DNA of 43,480 nt from an uncultured Bacteroidota bacterium (GTDB taxonomy: Bacteria; Bacteroidota; Bacteroidia; Chitinophagales; Chitinophagaceae), in assembly GCA_903878475.1 (NCBI GenBank), contig CAIRHQ010000190.1, positions 1 through 43,480 on the forward strand, given 5' to 3'. The position numbers were made by a program, and so were the translations under genes. The notes below the pieces were generated by a model. It did no database searches. It saw only the letters and a program-made list of their open reading frames with translations, and was not told where the DNA came from. This document shows, piece by piece, positions 34,140 to 42,825 of this stretch. Positions within the stretch are counted from its first letter, which is position 1. Each line of letters starts with the position of its first letter.

Positions 34140-34772
34140 TTATGCCTCGGCAATATCATCACTGAATATCTTGGCTGCACTTTCAGTCAACACCAATACA
34201 TTCGCATTTAAAATATCATAAGTATTCAAATCGCTTAATAAAGTACCACTCACTGTTGGAACATTGCGCAAGCTCAGGTACAGGTTATCATTGTATTCCG
34301 GAATCACTACCAGTGTTTTCTTACCGCTAATGTTCAGGTTCTTCATGATGCTGGTAAATGCAGATGTTTTTGGTGTATCCATGTTCACATCTTCTAACAC
34401 CATGATCGCATTTTCCTTGGCTTTATAGGCCAGTGCACTCATCTTAGCCAGATCTTTCACTTTACGATTCAGTTTGATATCGTATTTGTGCGGTTTTGGG
34501 CCGAAGATGGTACCACCACCCTTGTACAAAGGGTTACGGAGATTACCTTTACGTGCTCCACCGGTTCCTTTTTGCTTATGCAATTTCTTAGACGAACCAT
34601 GTACTTCCATACGGGTTTTCACCTTATGCGTACCCTGGCGCTGTGCACCCTGAAATTGTTTAACAGCCAGATAGATCACATGATCATTGGGTTCAATCCC
34701 GAAAATCTCTTCCGGTAATTCAACCGTTCTGCCGGTTTTCTTTCCTTCTTTATTTAATACATCTACTTGCAT
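34140..34772 (-). CDS. rplD: 50S ribosomal protein L4
   Basis: A 210-residue protein with a tunnel-reaching loop (THKVKTRMEVHGSSKKLHKQKGTGGARKGNLRNPLYKGGGTIFGPKPHKYDIKLNRK, about 48-103). In E. coli L4 also represses the S10 operon; no such target is evident here. It is 35 bp after rplC. Confidence 0.97.
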   Translation of the reverse strand: MQVDVLNKEGKKTGRTVELPEEIFGIEPNDHVIYLAVKQFQGAQRQGTHKVKTRMEVHGSSKKLHKQKGTGGARKGNLRNPLYKGGGTIFGPKPHKYDIKLNRKVKDLAKMSALAYKAKENAIMVLEDVNMDTPKTSAFTSIMKNLNISGKKTLVVIPEYNDNLYLSLRNVPTVSGTLLSDLNTYDILNANVLVLTESAAKIFSDDIAEA

Positions 34773-34807
34773 CGTACTTATTTTTATAAGGCCAGCGGCC
34801 CTGTTGC

Positions 34808-35425
34808 TTATTTTTGAATTAAAACAATAGAACCGTTATGGCCGGGAACCGAACCACTAATTAATATGTAATTTTTTTCGGGGAAAATCTTTACAACGGT
34901 AAGTCCTTTCATGGTAACGCGATCCTGACCCATACGGCCACCCATGCGCATACCTTTAAATACACGGCTCGCATCGGAAGAGTTACCGATTGAACCCGGA
35001 GCACGCTGACGATCATGCTGACCATGCGATTGCTGACCCACACCGGCAAATCCATGGCGCTTTACAACACCCTGGAATCCTTTACCCTTGGTGGTACCCA
35101 CAACTTCAACACTGTCACCTTCGGTAAAAATGTCGACTGTGAATGTTTCACCAACATTCTTGTCTAGTTCGCTATCGCGTATTTCCTGAACGAATTTTTT
35201 AGGAGAGGTTTGAGCTTTGGCGAAGTGATTCACTTCGGCTTTGATGGCGTGTTTTTCTTTTTTATCACCGAATGCTATTTGGAGAGCATTATAACCATCG
35301 GTTTCTACAGTTTTCTTCTGTGTTACTACGCAGGGACCGGCTTCAATAATGGTAACAGCAGTTTGTTTGCCTGTTGTATCGAAGATACTGGTCATGCCAA
35401 TTTTTTTTCCAATAATACTTTTCAT
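34808..35425 (-). CDS. rplC: 50S ribosomal protein L3
   Basis: A 205-residue protein near the peptidyl-transferase centre. [16 protein letters not shown] (1-16), the [16 protein letters not shown] region (about 113-128), the following [16 protein letters not shown] with the residue modified in E. coli (Gln), and [13 protein letters not shown] are diagnostic. The gap to rpsJ is 121 bp, the longest in the cluster. Confidence 0.98.
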   Translation of the reverse strand: MKSIIGKKIGMTSIFDTTGKQTAVTIIEAGPCVVTQKKTVETDGYNALQIAFGDKKEKHAIKAEVNHFAKAQTSPKKFVQEIRDSELDKNVGETFTVDIFTEGDSVEVVGTTKGKGFQGVVKRHGFAGVGQQSHGQHDRQRAPGSIGNSSDASRVFKGMRMGGRMGQDRVTMKGLTVVKIFPEKNYILISGSVPGHNGSIVLIQK

Positions 35426-35546
35426 TGTATCTTGTTTTTATCCAGCGCTCCCGCAATCGGGGAGATGGATGTTCAATATTTTTTTGTTTTTAAGAGCTTA
35501 CCCGCTGCTTTTACCCACCCCGGAAATGACCGGGAGGTAAAGTTCA

Positions 35547-35852
35547 TCAGGCCTTGATCTCAACATCCACACCACTTGGCAAATCCAATTTGCTCAAAGC
35601 ATCTACCGTACGGCTGCTGCTGGTGTAAATGTCTAATAAACGCTTGTGCGTACAGAGTTGGAACTGCTCACGTGCCTTTTTATTGGCATGCGGTGAACGC
35701 AGTACTGTGAAAATTTTCTTATGCGTAGGCAAAGGAATTGGTCCTGTTACCACGGCGCCGGTACTGCGAACAGTTTTTACAATCTTTTCGGCTGACTTAT
35801 CAACCAGGTTGTGGTCGTAAGACTGTAATTTGATTCTGATTCTCTGTGACAT
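35547..35852 (-). CDS. rpsJ: 30S ribosomal protein S10
   Basis: A 101-residue protein, also NusE in antitermination complexes. [22 protein letters not shown] (4-25), [36 protein letters not shown] and [12 protein letters not shown] are the family blocks. It is the first gene of the ribosomal cluster, with a well-formed promoter directly upstream. The fusA-rpsG-rpsL genes, which often precede it, are absent. Confidence 0.98.
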   Translation of the reverse strand: MSQRIRIKLQSYDHNLVDKSAEKIVKTVRSTGAVVTGPIPLPTHKKIFTVLRSPHANKKAREQFQLCTHKRLLDIYTSSSRTVDALSKLDLPSGVDVEIKA

Positions 35853-35892
35853 ATAAAAAGAACTTTAGATTACCGTTTTTTAATTTGGAGTG

Positions 35893-35924
35893 CAAAGGTA
35901 AGGGGATAAAATGTAATGACAAAA
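35893..35924 (-). promoter_or_regulatory. Bacteroidota-type promoter of the S10-spc-secY cluster
   Basis: On the minus strand TTTTG (35920-35924), a 19-bp spacer, then TACCTTTG (35893-35900). This is a full match to the TTTG/TAnnTTTG pair used by the Bacteroidota primary sigma factor. It lies 40 bp before the rpsJ ATG, leaving a short leader, and very probably drives the whole cluster. Confidence 0.8.
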
Positions 35925-35966
35925 GAAAGGCTAAAGTTTTTTTGAAACCTTAGCTCCTTTCTGAAA

Positions 35967-35992
35967 AATAAAAAACAGCCCCAAAAGGCTGT
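35967..35992 (-). terminator. Rho-independent terminator after the DUF2807 gene
   Basis: Stem ACAGCC (35975-35980), loop CCAAAA, stem GGCTGT (35987-35992), followed on the minus strand by a run of eight T. It insulates the rpsJ promoter from the upstream lipoprotein gene. Confidence 0.85.
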
Positions 35993-36054
35993 AGATCATG
36001 GCTGGAAGCTGAAAAGCGAGCTAAACCAGCTGTATACCGGAAATTTTCCGACAA

Positions 36055-36756
36055 TTATTCGCCTTGTTCAACCTGCCCCCCGCTGCTCTCAGTCCTATCC
36101 ACCGCAGCGCCACCATGGTATTTGATACTACCCCCACTACTGGCCCTGGCCTTCAGGGTAACACTGGCATGCACATTTGCCGAACCCCCACTACTCACCG
36201 ATACCGTGGCATTTTCGCTCAACAATTTACCCGATTTCAACTCAGCACCACTACCTACCTGTGCCGTGTAATCCTTTGTTCTTCCCCTTAATTCTATCGT
36301 TGAACCACTGCCCAACTCAACATCTGTTACGGGCGCATCAATGGAAAAGCTAATGCTACTCCCGGAAGCAGCCCTAAAACTCATCTTTGCATCTGATCGC
36401 AATTCCCCGGTTCCCTTTACATCAGAACCCGCATTGGCCACCACTGAATTAATAACCGGAGAAATGATCATAACCCGCAGATGTACATCTCCGAAACTAT
36501 GAAGATGCTTGATCCGGATCTTCAATACCCCGCCCTGCACAATAGTTTCAATATATTTTAAAATATTATCATCCGACTCAACAACCACTTCCGTAACAGG
36601 CCCATTCTTTAACGTCACCTCAAATCCACCTTCAACCACAATTCCATCAAAATTTCCGGTAACCCTTTTTTCTGTTACAATATTCCCGCTGCCGGTGGTA
36701 TATGTACAGGCACTCAGAGCAACTATGGCAAGCAGCATCAAGGCGATTATTTTCAT
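36055..36756 (-). CDS. DUF2807 (GIN-domain) lipoprotein
   Basis: A 233-residue protein from the ATG at 36756 (MKIIALMLLAIVALSACTY); the frame runs 22 codons further upstream without support. The lipobox LSAC gives a lipidated Cys17, so it is anchored in the outer or inner membrane, facing the periplasm. The rest is a right-handed parallel beta-helix of the DUF2807/GIN type: NFDGIVVEGGFEVTLKNG, IRIKHLHSFGDVHLRV, then many short Gly/Ser turns (VANAGSDVKGTGEL, ELGSGSTIEL, VSSGGSANVH) and GGSIKYHGGA near the end. The family is common and multi-copy in Bacteroidota, with adhesin-like or cell-envelope roles proposed. It diverges from guaA and has its own promoter and terminator. Confidence 0.85.
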   Translation of the reverse strand: MKIIALMLLAIVALSACTYTTGSGNIVTEKRVTGNFDGIVVEGGFEVTLKNGPVTEVVVESDDNILKYIETIVQGGVLKIRIKHLHSFGDVHLRVMIISPVINSVVANAGSDVKGTGELRSDAKMSFRAASGSSISFSIDAPVTDVELGSGSTIELRGRTKDYTAQVGSGAELKSGKLLSENATVSVSSGGSANVHASVTLKARASSGGSIKYHGGAAVDRTESSGGQVEQGE

Positions 36757-36773
36757 GACTGTAAATTTTAATA

Positions 36774-36804
36774 CAAATATAAATTTTATGACGCGAATTG
36801 GAAA
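36774..36804 (-). promoter_or_regulatory. Bacteroidota-type promoter of the DUF2807 gene
   Basis: On the minus strand TTTC (36801-36804, one base off TTTG), a 19-bp spacer, then a perfect TATATTTG (36774-36781). The -7 box ends 17 nt before the ATG at 36756, which supports that start over the longer frame. Confidence 0.6.
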
Positions 36805-36849
36805 CTTGCGAAACCATAACATGCAAGTTATTATTTAACTTTACGCCCT

Positions 36850-38388
36850 ATGACGGAAAAAATACTCATCCTCGATTTTGGATCCCAATACACCCAGCTC
36901 ATTGCCCGTGCTGTAAGAGAAGCCAATGTATATTGTGAAATCATTCCCTTCCACCAAGCTATTACCTTCGAAAACAATCTTAAAGGGATCATTTTAGGCG
37001 GCTCTCCTTTTTCGGTGAATGACCCAAATGCCCCGCAGGTAGATATTGAAGCGATGGTAAAACAAGTACCGGTACTGGGCATCTGCTACGGTGCTCAACT
37101 TACTGCCAAAAGCTTTGGTGGCAGGGTCGACAAAAGCGAAAAAAGAGAATACGGTCGCGCCAGTTTTGAAATTGTAAAAGAAGATACTTTATTACAACAG
37201 ATCCCCACCCCCTCACAGGTATGGATGAGCCATGCCGATACCATCATTCAACTGCCCAACGAATTTGAATGCCTGGGCACTACCGAAAGCATTCCGGTAG
37301 CAGCTTTTAAAAAAACCAATACAACCGGTGGATTCGATCTTTATGGACTCCAATTTCACCCCGAAGTATACCATTCAACTGAAGGCAAGACCATCATAAA
37401 AAATTTCCTGGTCAATATCTGTCACTGCACACAAAACTGGACTGCAGCGCATTTCATCACCGATACAGTTGCCGCACTTAAAAAACAGATCGGCGATAAA
37501 AAAGTGATCATGGGATTGAGTGGCGGTGTAGACAGCACCGTAGCCGCTACCCTTATCCATAAAGCCATTGGAAAAAATCTATTCGGCATTTTTGTTGATA
37601 ATGGTGTGCTTAGAAAAAACGAATTTCAACAGGTACTGGACACCTATGCCATACTGGGATTGAATGTAACCGGCATTGATGCACGGGAACATTTTTATAC
37701 AAAACTGGCCGGCAAAACAGATCCCGAAGAAAAAAGAAAGATCATTGGCAGAAGTTTCATTGAAATTTTTGACCAGGAATCACATAAGATTGAAGGTGTT
37801 GAAATGCTGGGACAAGGAACCATCTACCCCGATGTGATCGAATCGGTATCGGTGCATGGACCATCGGCTACCATTAAATCGCATCACAATGTGGGCGGAC
37901 TTCCGGATACCATGAAATTACAATTGGTAGAACCGCTGCGTACGCTTTTTAAAGATGAGGTGCGACGGGTAGGACTTGAACTGGGCATACCCCATGATAT
38001 GCTTTTCAGGCATCCGTTCCCGGGACCAGGTTTGGCCATTAGAATTTTAGGCGAGGTAACAGAAGAAAAAGTGATGCTGTTGCAAGAAGCCGATGATATT
38101 TATATAAAGGCACTTAAAAAACACAATCTCTATGCCAGCATCTGGCAGGCTGGTGCAATATTATTACCGGTAAAAAGCGTAGGCGTAATGGGCGATGAAA
38201 GAACTTATGAATTTACGTTAGCATTAAGGGCCGTAACCTCAGTTGATGGTATGACGGCCGACTGGGCTCATTTACCCTATGAATGCCTGGCAGAAATATC
38301 CAATGAGATCATCAATAATGTAAGAGGGATCAATCGTGTGGTGTATGATATCAGCAGCAAACCACCGGCTACCATTGAATGGGAATAA
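36850..38388 (+). CDS. guaA: GMP synthase (glutamine-hydrolysing)
   Basis: A 512-residue enzyme that aminates XMP to GMP in purine synthesis. The N-terminal class I glutamine amidotransferase has Cys79 in GICYGAQL (77-84), with His170 and Glu172 in QFHPEVYH (168-175). The ATP-pyrophosphatase domain starts with the PP-loop SGGVDST (224-230), and the dimerisation domain ends [12 protein letters not shown], the usual GuaA terminus. It is the first plus-strand gene after the long minus-strand ribosomal block. TAACTTTA just before the start resembles a -7 box but has no partner at the correct spacing. The next gene follows 53 bp later and may be cotranscribed. Confidence 0.97.
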   Translation: MTEKILILDFGSQYTQLIARAVREANVYCEIIPFHQAITFENNLKGIILGGSPFSVNDPNAPQVDIEAMVKQVPVLGICYGAQLTAKSFGGRVDKSEKREYGRASFEIVKEDTLLQQIPTPSQVWMSHADTIIQLPNEFECLGTTESIPVAAFKKTNTTGGFDLYGLQFHPEVYHSTEGKTIIKNFLVNICHCTQNWTAAHFITDTVAALKKQIGDKKVIMGLSGGVDSTVAATLIHKAIGKNLFGIFVDNGVLRKNEFQQVLDTYAILGLNVTGIDAREHFYTKLAGKTDPEEKRKIIGRSFIEIFDQESHKIEGVEMLGQGTIYPDVIESVSVHGPSATIKSHHNVGGLPDTMKLQLVEPLRTLFKDEVRRVGLELGIPHDMLFRHPFPGPGLAIRILGEVTEEKVMLLQEADDIYIKALKKHNLYASIWQAGAILLPVKSVGVMGDERTYEFTLALRAVTSVDGMTADWAHLPYECLAEISNEIINNVRGINRVVYDISSKPPATIEWE

Positions 38389-38441
38389 GAAGAGTCAATG
38401 AATTACAGATCTGAAACCCTTATGCAGATAACAAAAAGAAT

Positions 38442-39644
38442 ATGACCGTAACAGTAAAACATACCCTTATCACCGCACTGATCTTTCTAGCAGTTGTTAC
38501 AACCAATACTGCAAGCGCACAGAATGCATCAGGAAATACAATCCCCCATTATAAAATAGGCATTTTTGCTACCCTCTATCTTGATTCAATTTTTAGCAAT
38601 AATAATTTCAGATACAGCAAAGGCATTCCCAGATTTATCATTCCAGCGGCAGACTTTGTACAAGGTGCGATGGTAGCACTCGATTCGATGCCCCACCCTG
38701 ATGCGCATATTGATGTAATCGTGTACGATTCTAAATCTTATAACACAGGCCTTACCACCCTGATCAAGAACAAAAAACTTGATAGCCTTAATTTAATGAT
38801 CGGTAATGTAAAGGATGCCGAATACAAACAACTGGCTGATTTTGCCTTGCTGAAAAAGATTCCATTCATTTCTGCTACCTATCCCAATGACGGTGGCATT
38901 ACACAAAACCCATATCTCGTTATCGTCAATTCAACCCTGAAAGCGCATTGCGAAGCCATCTACAGCTATATCCTACAAAATCACGGAACCGATAAGATCA
39001 TATTATGCCGTCAACCCGGCACCCAGGAAGATATGGTAGCCTCCTTTTTTAAACAGTCAAATGAACAAGATGGCCAACCCCTGCTGCAGATCGAAACACT
39101 CAATTTTGATAGCGCGCATGGAGAAATATTTTTGAAAACAAAACTCGACAGCAATCGACAAACGCTGATCATTGGGGCAAGTTTGGATGAGAATTTTGCC
39201 ACAAAACTGGTGGCTGCCTGCTCAAATCTTAATAGCACCTACCCCATCATGTTAGTAGGCATGCCTAATTGGGATGGATTCACAGGACTCCAGAAAAAAA
39301 ATGACAAGAATGAATTTTCCGTGTATTTCACCTCGCCGTATTTTAACGATAAAACGGATGATTACAGCAAGATGGTCCTGAACTTGTATGCAAAAAAATA
39401 TAAAGGGAAGCCTAGCGATATGGCTTTTAAAGGATTTGAAATGACCTGGCTTTTTTCTCAAATGCTCATGCAGTATCCCAATAACCTATTGGCGCACCTC
39501 AACGATAAGCCCATTAAGATTTTTAATGATTATAATTTCAGACCGGTATGGTTGAAAAAACAAAATACGCTGGCCGACTATATTGAAAACAAGCACCTCT
39601 ATTTCATTAAAATAGCCAATGGCACCAAGACCAAGGTTTGGTAA
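38442..39644 (+). CDS. Periplasmic-binding-protein (type I)-like secreted protein
   Basis: A 400-residue protein with a signal peptide (about residues 1-27, ending ASAQ). The mature part has the two-lobed type I periplasmic-binding fold of the leucine/LivK class. KIGIFATLYLD opens the first lobe, then AADFVQGAMVALDSMPHPDAHIDVIVYDSKS, a segment FALLKKIPFISATYPNDGGITQNPYLVIVNST, and TLIIGASLDENFATKLVAACSNLNSTYPIMLVGMPNWDGF in the second lobe. No ABC permease or ATPase is nearby. In Bacteroidota similar proteins, some with LysM domains, are linked to cell-wall sensing rather than uptake; no LysM is seen here. Ligand unknown. Starts MTVTVKHTLITALIFL, 53 bp after guaA. Confidence 0.7.
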   Translation: MTVTVKHTLITALIFLAVVTTNTASAQNASGNTIPHYKIGIFATLYLDSIFSNNNFRYSKGIPRFIIPAADFVQGAMVALDSMPHPDAHIDVIVYDSKSYNTGLTTLIKNKKLDSLNLMIGNVKDAEYKQLADFALLKKIPFISATYPNDGGITQNPYLVIVNSTLKAHCEAIYSYILQNHGTDKIILCRQPGTQEDMVASFFKQSNEQDGQPLLQIETLNFDSAHGEIFLKTKLDSNRQTLIIGASLDENFATKLVAACSNLNSTYPIMLVGMPNWDGFTGLQKKNDKNEFSVYFTSPYFNDKTDDYSKMVLNLYAKKYKGKPSDMAFKGFEMTWLFSQMLMQYPNNLLAHLNDKPIKIFNDYNFRPVWLKKQNTLADYIENKHLYFIKIANGTKTKVW

Positions 39645-39658
39645 TAGGGCCCCCTATT
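39643..39658. terminator. Short hairpin between convergent genes
   Basis: AATAGG (39643-39648), loop GCCC, CCTATT (39653-39658), overlapping the stop of the binding-protein-like gene and facing the convergent membrane-protein gene. It could end transcription from both sides, but the stem is short and has no T-run. Confidence 0.3.
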
Positions 39659-39685
39659 TCCATAATGCAAAACGGTAAGCGGAAA

Positions 39686-40198
39686 TTATTTAGTCAGATG
39701 CTTTCTCTGTAAGCTATACAGGAATACAAATAACAAGGGGATACCGATATTGGTAACAATACTCATGGCACCGGTGAACGAAGAGGTTCCCATAATGATC
39801 AAGCCACCTACAATAGGAGCTAACTCTCCGGCAGTATACAACCAGAATCCGTCTTTTCTTCTTTTACGCATCCACAGGGCACCTACAAAGCAAAGGGCAA
39901 TGGATACCAGTCCGATGATCATCAGTGGGACCAAATTTTGCTTGGCCAATTCAATAGCCAAACGCCCCTTCTCCATATCGGCTAATTCCTTTTCCGAAAA
40001 TTCTTTACCAGAACTGGCGGCTTTTTCCATCAAGCCTTGCAGAAAATTATAGAACGCGGGTAAGAACGCAGTGATCAGTCCGAAAATAGCGCAACTGATA
40101 AACGTTAAAATGGTCAACACATTCAACCCGGTTGGCAGTTTATCATCGATCGCCATATCCGATTGCTGAAGATCATTGGGGGTATTCATCTGGTCCAT
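39686..40198 (-). CDS. Small integral membrane protein, function unknown
   Basis: A 170-residue protein with a polar N-terminus (about 1-25) and four hydrophobic segments: about 26-52 (LNVLTILTFISCAIFGLITAF...), 92-111 (LVPLMIIGLVSIALCFVGAL), 120-138 (WLYTAGELAPIVGGLIIMG) and 145-163 (IVTNIGIPLLFVFLYSL). A charged loop of about 30 residues separates the first two. Such proteins are common in Bacteroidota with no assigned function. A second ATG three codons in (MNTPND) could also be the start. It lies 85 bp after the DUF5916 gene and may be read with it. Confidence 0.75.
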   Translation of the reverse strand: MDQMNTPNDLQQSDMAIDDKLPTGLNVLTILTFISCAIFGLITAFLPAFYNFLQGLMEKAASSGKEFSEKELADMEKGRLAIELAKQNLVPLMIIGLVSIALCFVGALWMRKRRKDGFWLYTAGELAPIVGGLIIMGTSSFTGAMSIVTNIGIPLLFVFLYSLQRKHLTK

Positions 40199-40282
40199 AT
40201 GCGTAATTTTTTATACAATGTAATCTGTTTGTTTTTGATTTCAAAACATTATTCAAATTATTCGGCAGCAATTTCAGGAGGA

Positions 40283-42748
40283 TTATTTCTTTTTTCGCAG
40301 GGTAAGGTAGTCGAGGAAGTATACCATTTTAACAGTGAGTTCATTACTGTGTGGGCTATTGATCACTTTGCCCAAATTATTGAAATACCCGGTGCTTGAA
40401 TAGGGATCAACATAGGCATTTCCGCCCAAAGCGTTTTTCCAGGCAATGGTTAAACGGCTACCCAGCAAAAAATCCCAGGTATAAAAAAGATCGAGATTGA
40501 ACGTATTGAAGTTTACATCTTTTCCCGGAATAAAATTCACTTCACTCCAATACCCATCATTTTTCAGGTTATAAAATTCTTTATTTTTTACCCAGGTCCA
40601 ATAATGCCGCATACGCACATTCAAATTCATCCTTGCATTAAAATTATACTGCCCCGATAATATGGTGGTATTGGTCTTAATGTTACGATGGGCTATGATC
40701 GGGGACCCATCTGGATTATTCATGAACGACCATCCCCAATTTCCTTTTTCACCAACAAATTCTGAGCTGCCCGATAACTGGAATTTGTTGCTGAAGCGAT
40801 ACCGCAGTCCGAGCGTATTTTCCCAATAAGCATCATGTGCAATGCTCCCTTTTGCGCCGCCCAGTTTCCAATTGAAAAATGTTTTCTTGCGACTGTCGGA
40901 ACTTCCCGAAGCGGCTAGATAGACATAAGGAGTATGGTTGAGGAAATAGCCGTTATACGACCCCGAATTCACAAAATAATTTCTTGTCCATTGCGGAACG
41001 ATATTGGCTGAAAAAGTTATATCCCAGAAATTTCTAAACAAATAAAATGCAGAAGCATCCAATTCGGTATTTGTCCAAAGAAATGGCTTATACAAATATT
41101 TACTGGTGAGGTTTAGTTTGTAGATATGATTCAGAAAATAACGCGTTGGCTTTAATTTATTATAGCTGATTGCGGCGCTGTAATAAAATGAATTATTATT
41201 CTGTAAAAAGCCCAGATCATTGGGATTGTAGGAATCACTGATCAGTCCAACCGATCCATTGTACTGAATCAACCCACTCACTTTTCCAAATCCGGTTACG
41301 GTATAAAAACCGTTTTGATGAATTTGCTTACCCCAGATGCTGCTGTATTTTCCGGTGAAAGAAAAATTGTGCAGATTTTTTTTATCAAAAAGCGAAACAT
41401 CAAGGCTGCTCACGTTGGCATTCCGGCTATTCCCTTTACGCAATACATTGGTGTTGGTAAATCCAATGGATGAGCGATTTTTCAATGCCTGGTCTAGTAC
41501 AAGAATATTATAGTTGGTGAGGGGATCGGTTAAAATGCTGGTGTCGATCCCTGTACCAAGATTGGTTACCCTGGCATACATAGGAACAGTAATTGCATTG
41601 AATATTCCGATACCGAGTTTCCCTTTTGTACGGCCCGAAAATTTTGTAGCATTATATAATCGGGTAATGCCGGGGTTCTTGTCAATTTTATAAAGCGGAT
41701 CGTGTCCGTATTTATTCAATACACCTGAAGCCCCGCCTGGAGCGGCACCTACTCTTCGTGAATAAAACAATCCGGCTTTATTAAATAACTCTGTGCCTTC
41801 GGTAAAAAAAGGTCGATAGTCATCAAATTTTACTTCAAAAGGGGAAAGGTTGAGATACACATTATCACTTTGTACCTGGGCAAAATCAGGGATGAGTGTC
41901 ATGTCTAATGTAAAACTTTCATTGATCCCATACTTTACATCCATTCCTCCGCTTTTCAGGTATTCCGTTACATTCCCCTTTTGGGTAGGAGAAACCCTGA
42001 AACCACCTGACAGATAAGGCAGGAATGACAAGCGCAAAGGCGGCGTTATATTTTTCAATCCGACCCAATCACCCCACTGGTTGATATCTCCATTGATATT
42101 AGGATTGACCGGGCTCCAGATACTATTCTCATTTTCTTTGCGGATGAACCGGGCAAAATTAATGCCCCAGTCTTGCAGGTTTTTCTTAGAGAACCTTATT
42201 GCACTGAATGGGATTTTTATTTCAACCACCCATCCGTCATTTTTTATACTCGTCTTGCTTTCCCACACAGCGTCCCATGATGCATCAAATACAGTTCCAG
42301 AGCCATTGGCGCCATTTTGCGATTCCTTGGCATCGCCCTGGGTACCGGCAGCGGTTACACGAAATACAAATGCATTTTGTCGGTCGTGATACGTATCAAA
42401 ACCCACCAAAAAATAATCGGCATTCTGCATGGATACAATATCCCTTGCGGTGATCTGTCTGCGAATATCATCCGGATTTTCGTACAGATAAGCTCCGATG
42501 TACACGGCCGAATTATCATACGCTATTTTAACCTGTGTTTTATGGGTGGAAGCCTTACCAAAGACCGGACTAGAAGTGATGAAATCACCGGTTGATTCAA
42601 TCGATTGCCAGGCGGCATCATTGAGGTCGCCGTCAATTTTTATCGACTGGGTTATTTTAACTGCAGGGATATGCCGAACCTGGGCAGGAGCGACAAATAT
42701 AAATAAGCACGGCAGCACAATCAATATCAGGCGTAAACGTATATGCAT
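40283..42748 (-). CDS. DUF5916 outer-membrane protein with CBM9-like domain
   Basis: An 821-residue protein with a signal peptide (about 1-23, ending APAQ). Residues about 35-230 form a family 9 carbohydrate-binding-like sandwich: IDGDLNDAAWQ (37-47), VYIGAYLYENPDDIRRQITARD and ADYFLVGFDTYHDRQNAFVFRVT. The rest matches DUF5916, a beta-barrel-like region with FARFIRKENENSIWSPV, YGINESFTLDMTLIPDFAQVQSD and FFTEGTELFNKAGLFYSRRVG, and ends in an amphipathic strand (MVYFLDYLTLRKKK). The family is widespread in Bacteroidota and was annotated as a membrane-associated hydrolase or receptor; true substrates are unknown. It is probably an outer-membrane barrel with a periplasmic domain. The gene stands between a small membrane protein and proline dehydrogenase, with no SusC/D pair. 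Confidence 0.87.
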   Translation of the reverse strand: MHIRLRLILIVLPCLFIFVAPAQVRHIPAVKITQSIKIDGDLNDAAWQSIESTGDFITSSPVFGKASTHKTQVKIAYDNSAVYIGAYLYENPDDIRRQITARDIVSMQNADYFLVGFDTYHDRQNAFVFRVTAAGTQGDAKESQNGANGSGTVFDASWDAVWESKTSIKNDGWVVEIKIPFSAIRFSKKNLQDWGINFARFIRKENENSIWSPVNPNINGDINQWGDWVGLKNITPPLRLSFLPYLSGGFRVSPTQKGNVTEYLKSGGMDVKYGINESFTLDMTLIPDFAQVQSDNVYLNLSPFEVKFDDYRPFFTEGTELFNKAGLFYSRRVGAAPGGASGVLNKYGHDPLYKIDKNPGITRLYNATKFSGRTKGKLGIGIFNAITVPMYARVTNLGTGIDTSILTDPLTNYNILVLDQALKNRSSIGFTNTNVLRKGNSRNANVSSLDVSLFDKKNLHNFSFTGKYSSIWGKQIHQNGFYTVTGFGKVSGLIQYNGSVGLISDSYNPNDLGFLQNNNSFYYSAAISYNKLKPTRYFLNHIYKLNLTSKYLYKPFLWTNTELDASAFYLFRNFWDITFSANIVPQWTRNYFVNSGSYNGYFLNHTPYVYLAASGSSDSRKKTFFNWKLGGAKGSIAHDAYWENTLGLRYRFSNKFQLSGSSEFVGEKGNWGWSFMNNPDGSPIIAHRNIKTNTTILSGQYNFNARMNLNVRMRHYWTWVKNKEFYNLKNDGYWSEVNFIPGKDVNFNTFNLDLFYTWDFLLGSRLTIAWKNALGGNAYVDPYSSTGYFNNLGKVINSPHSNELTVKMVYFLDYLTLRKKK

Positions 42749-42825
42749 CGGATAACGGGATAAAGATAAATGAATATCCCTTACCTGAATTGATTGCCGA
42801 ATAAAAAAATAACAATTGTTTGGTA

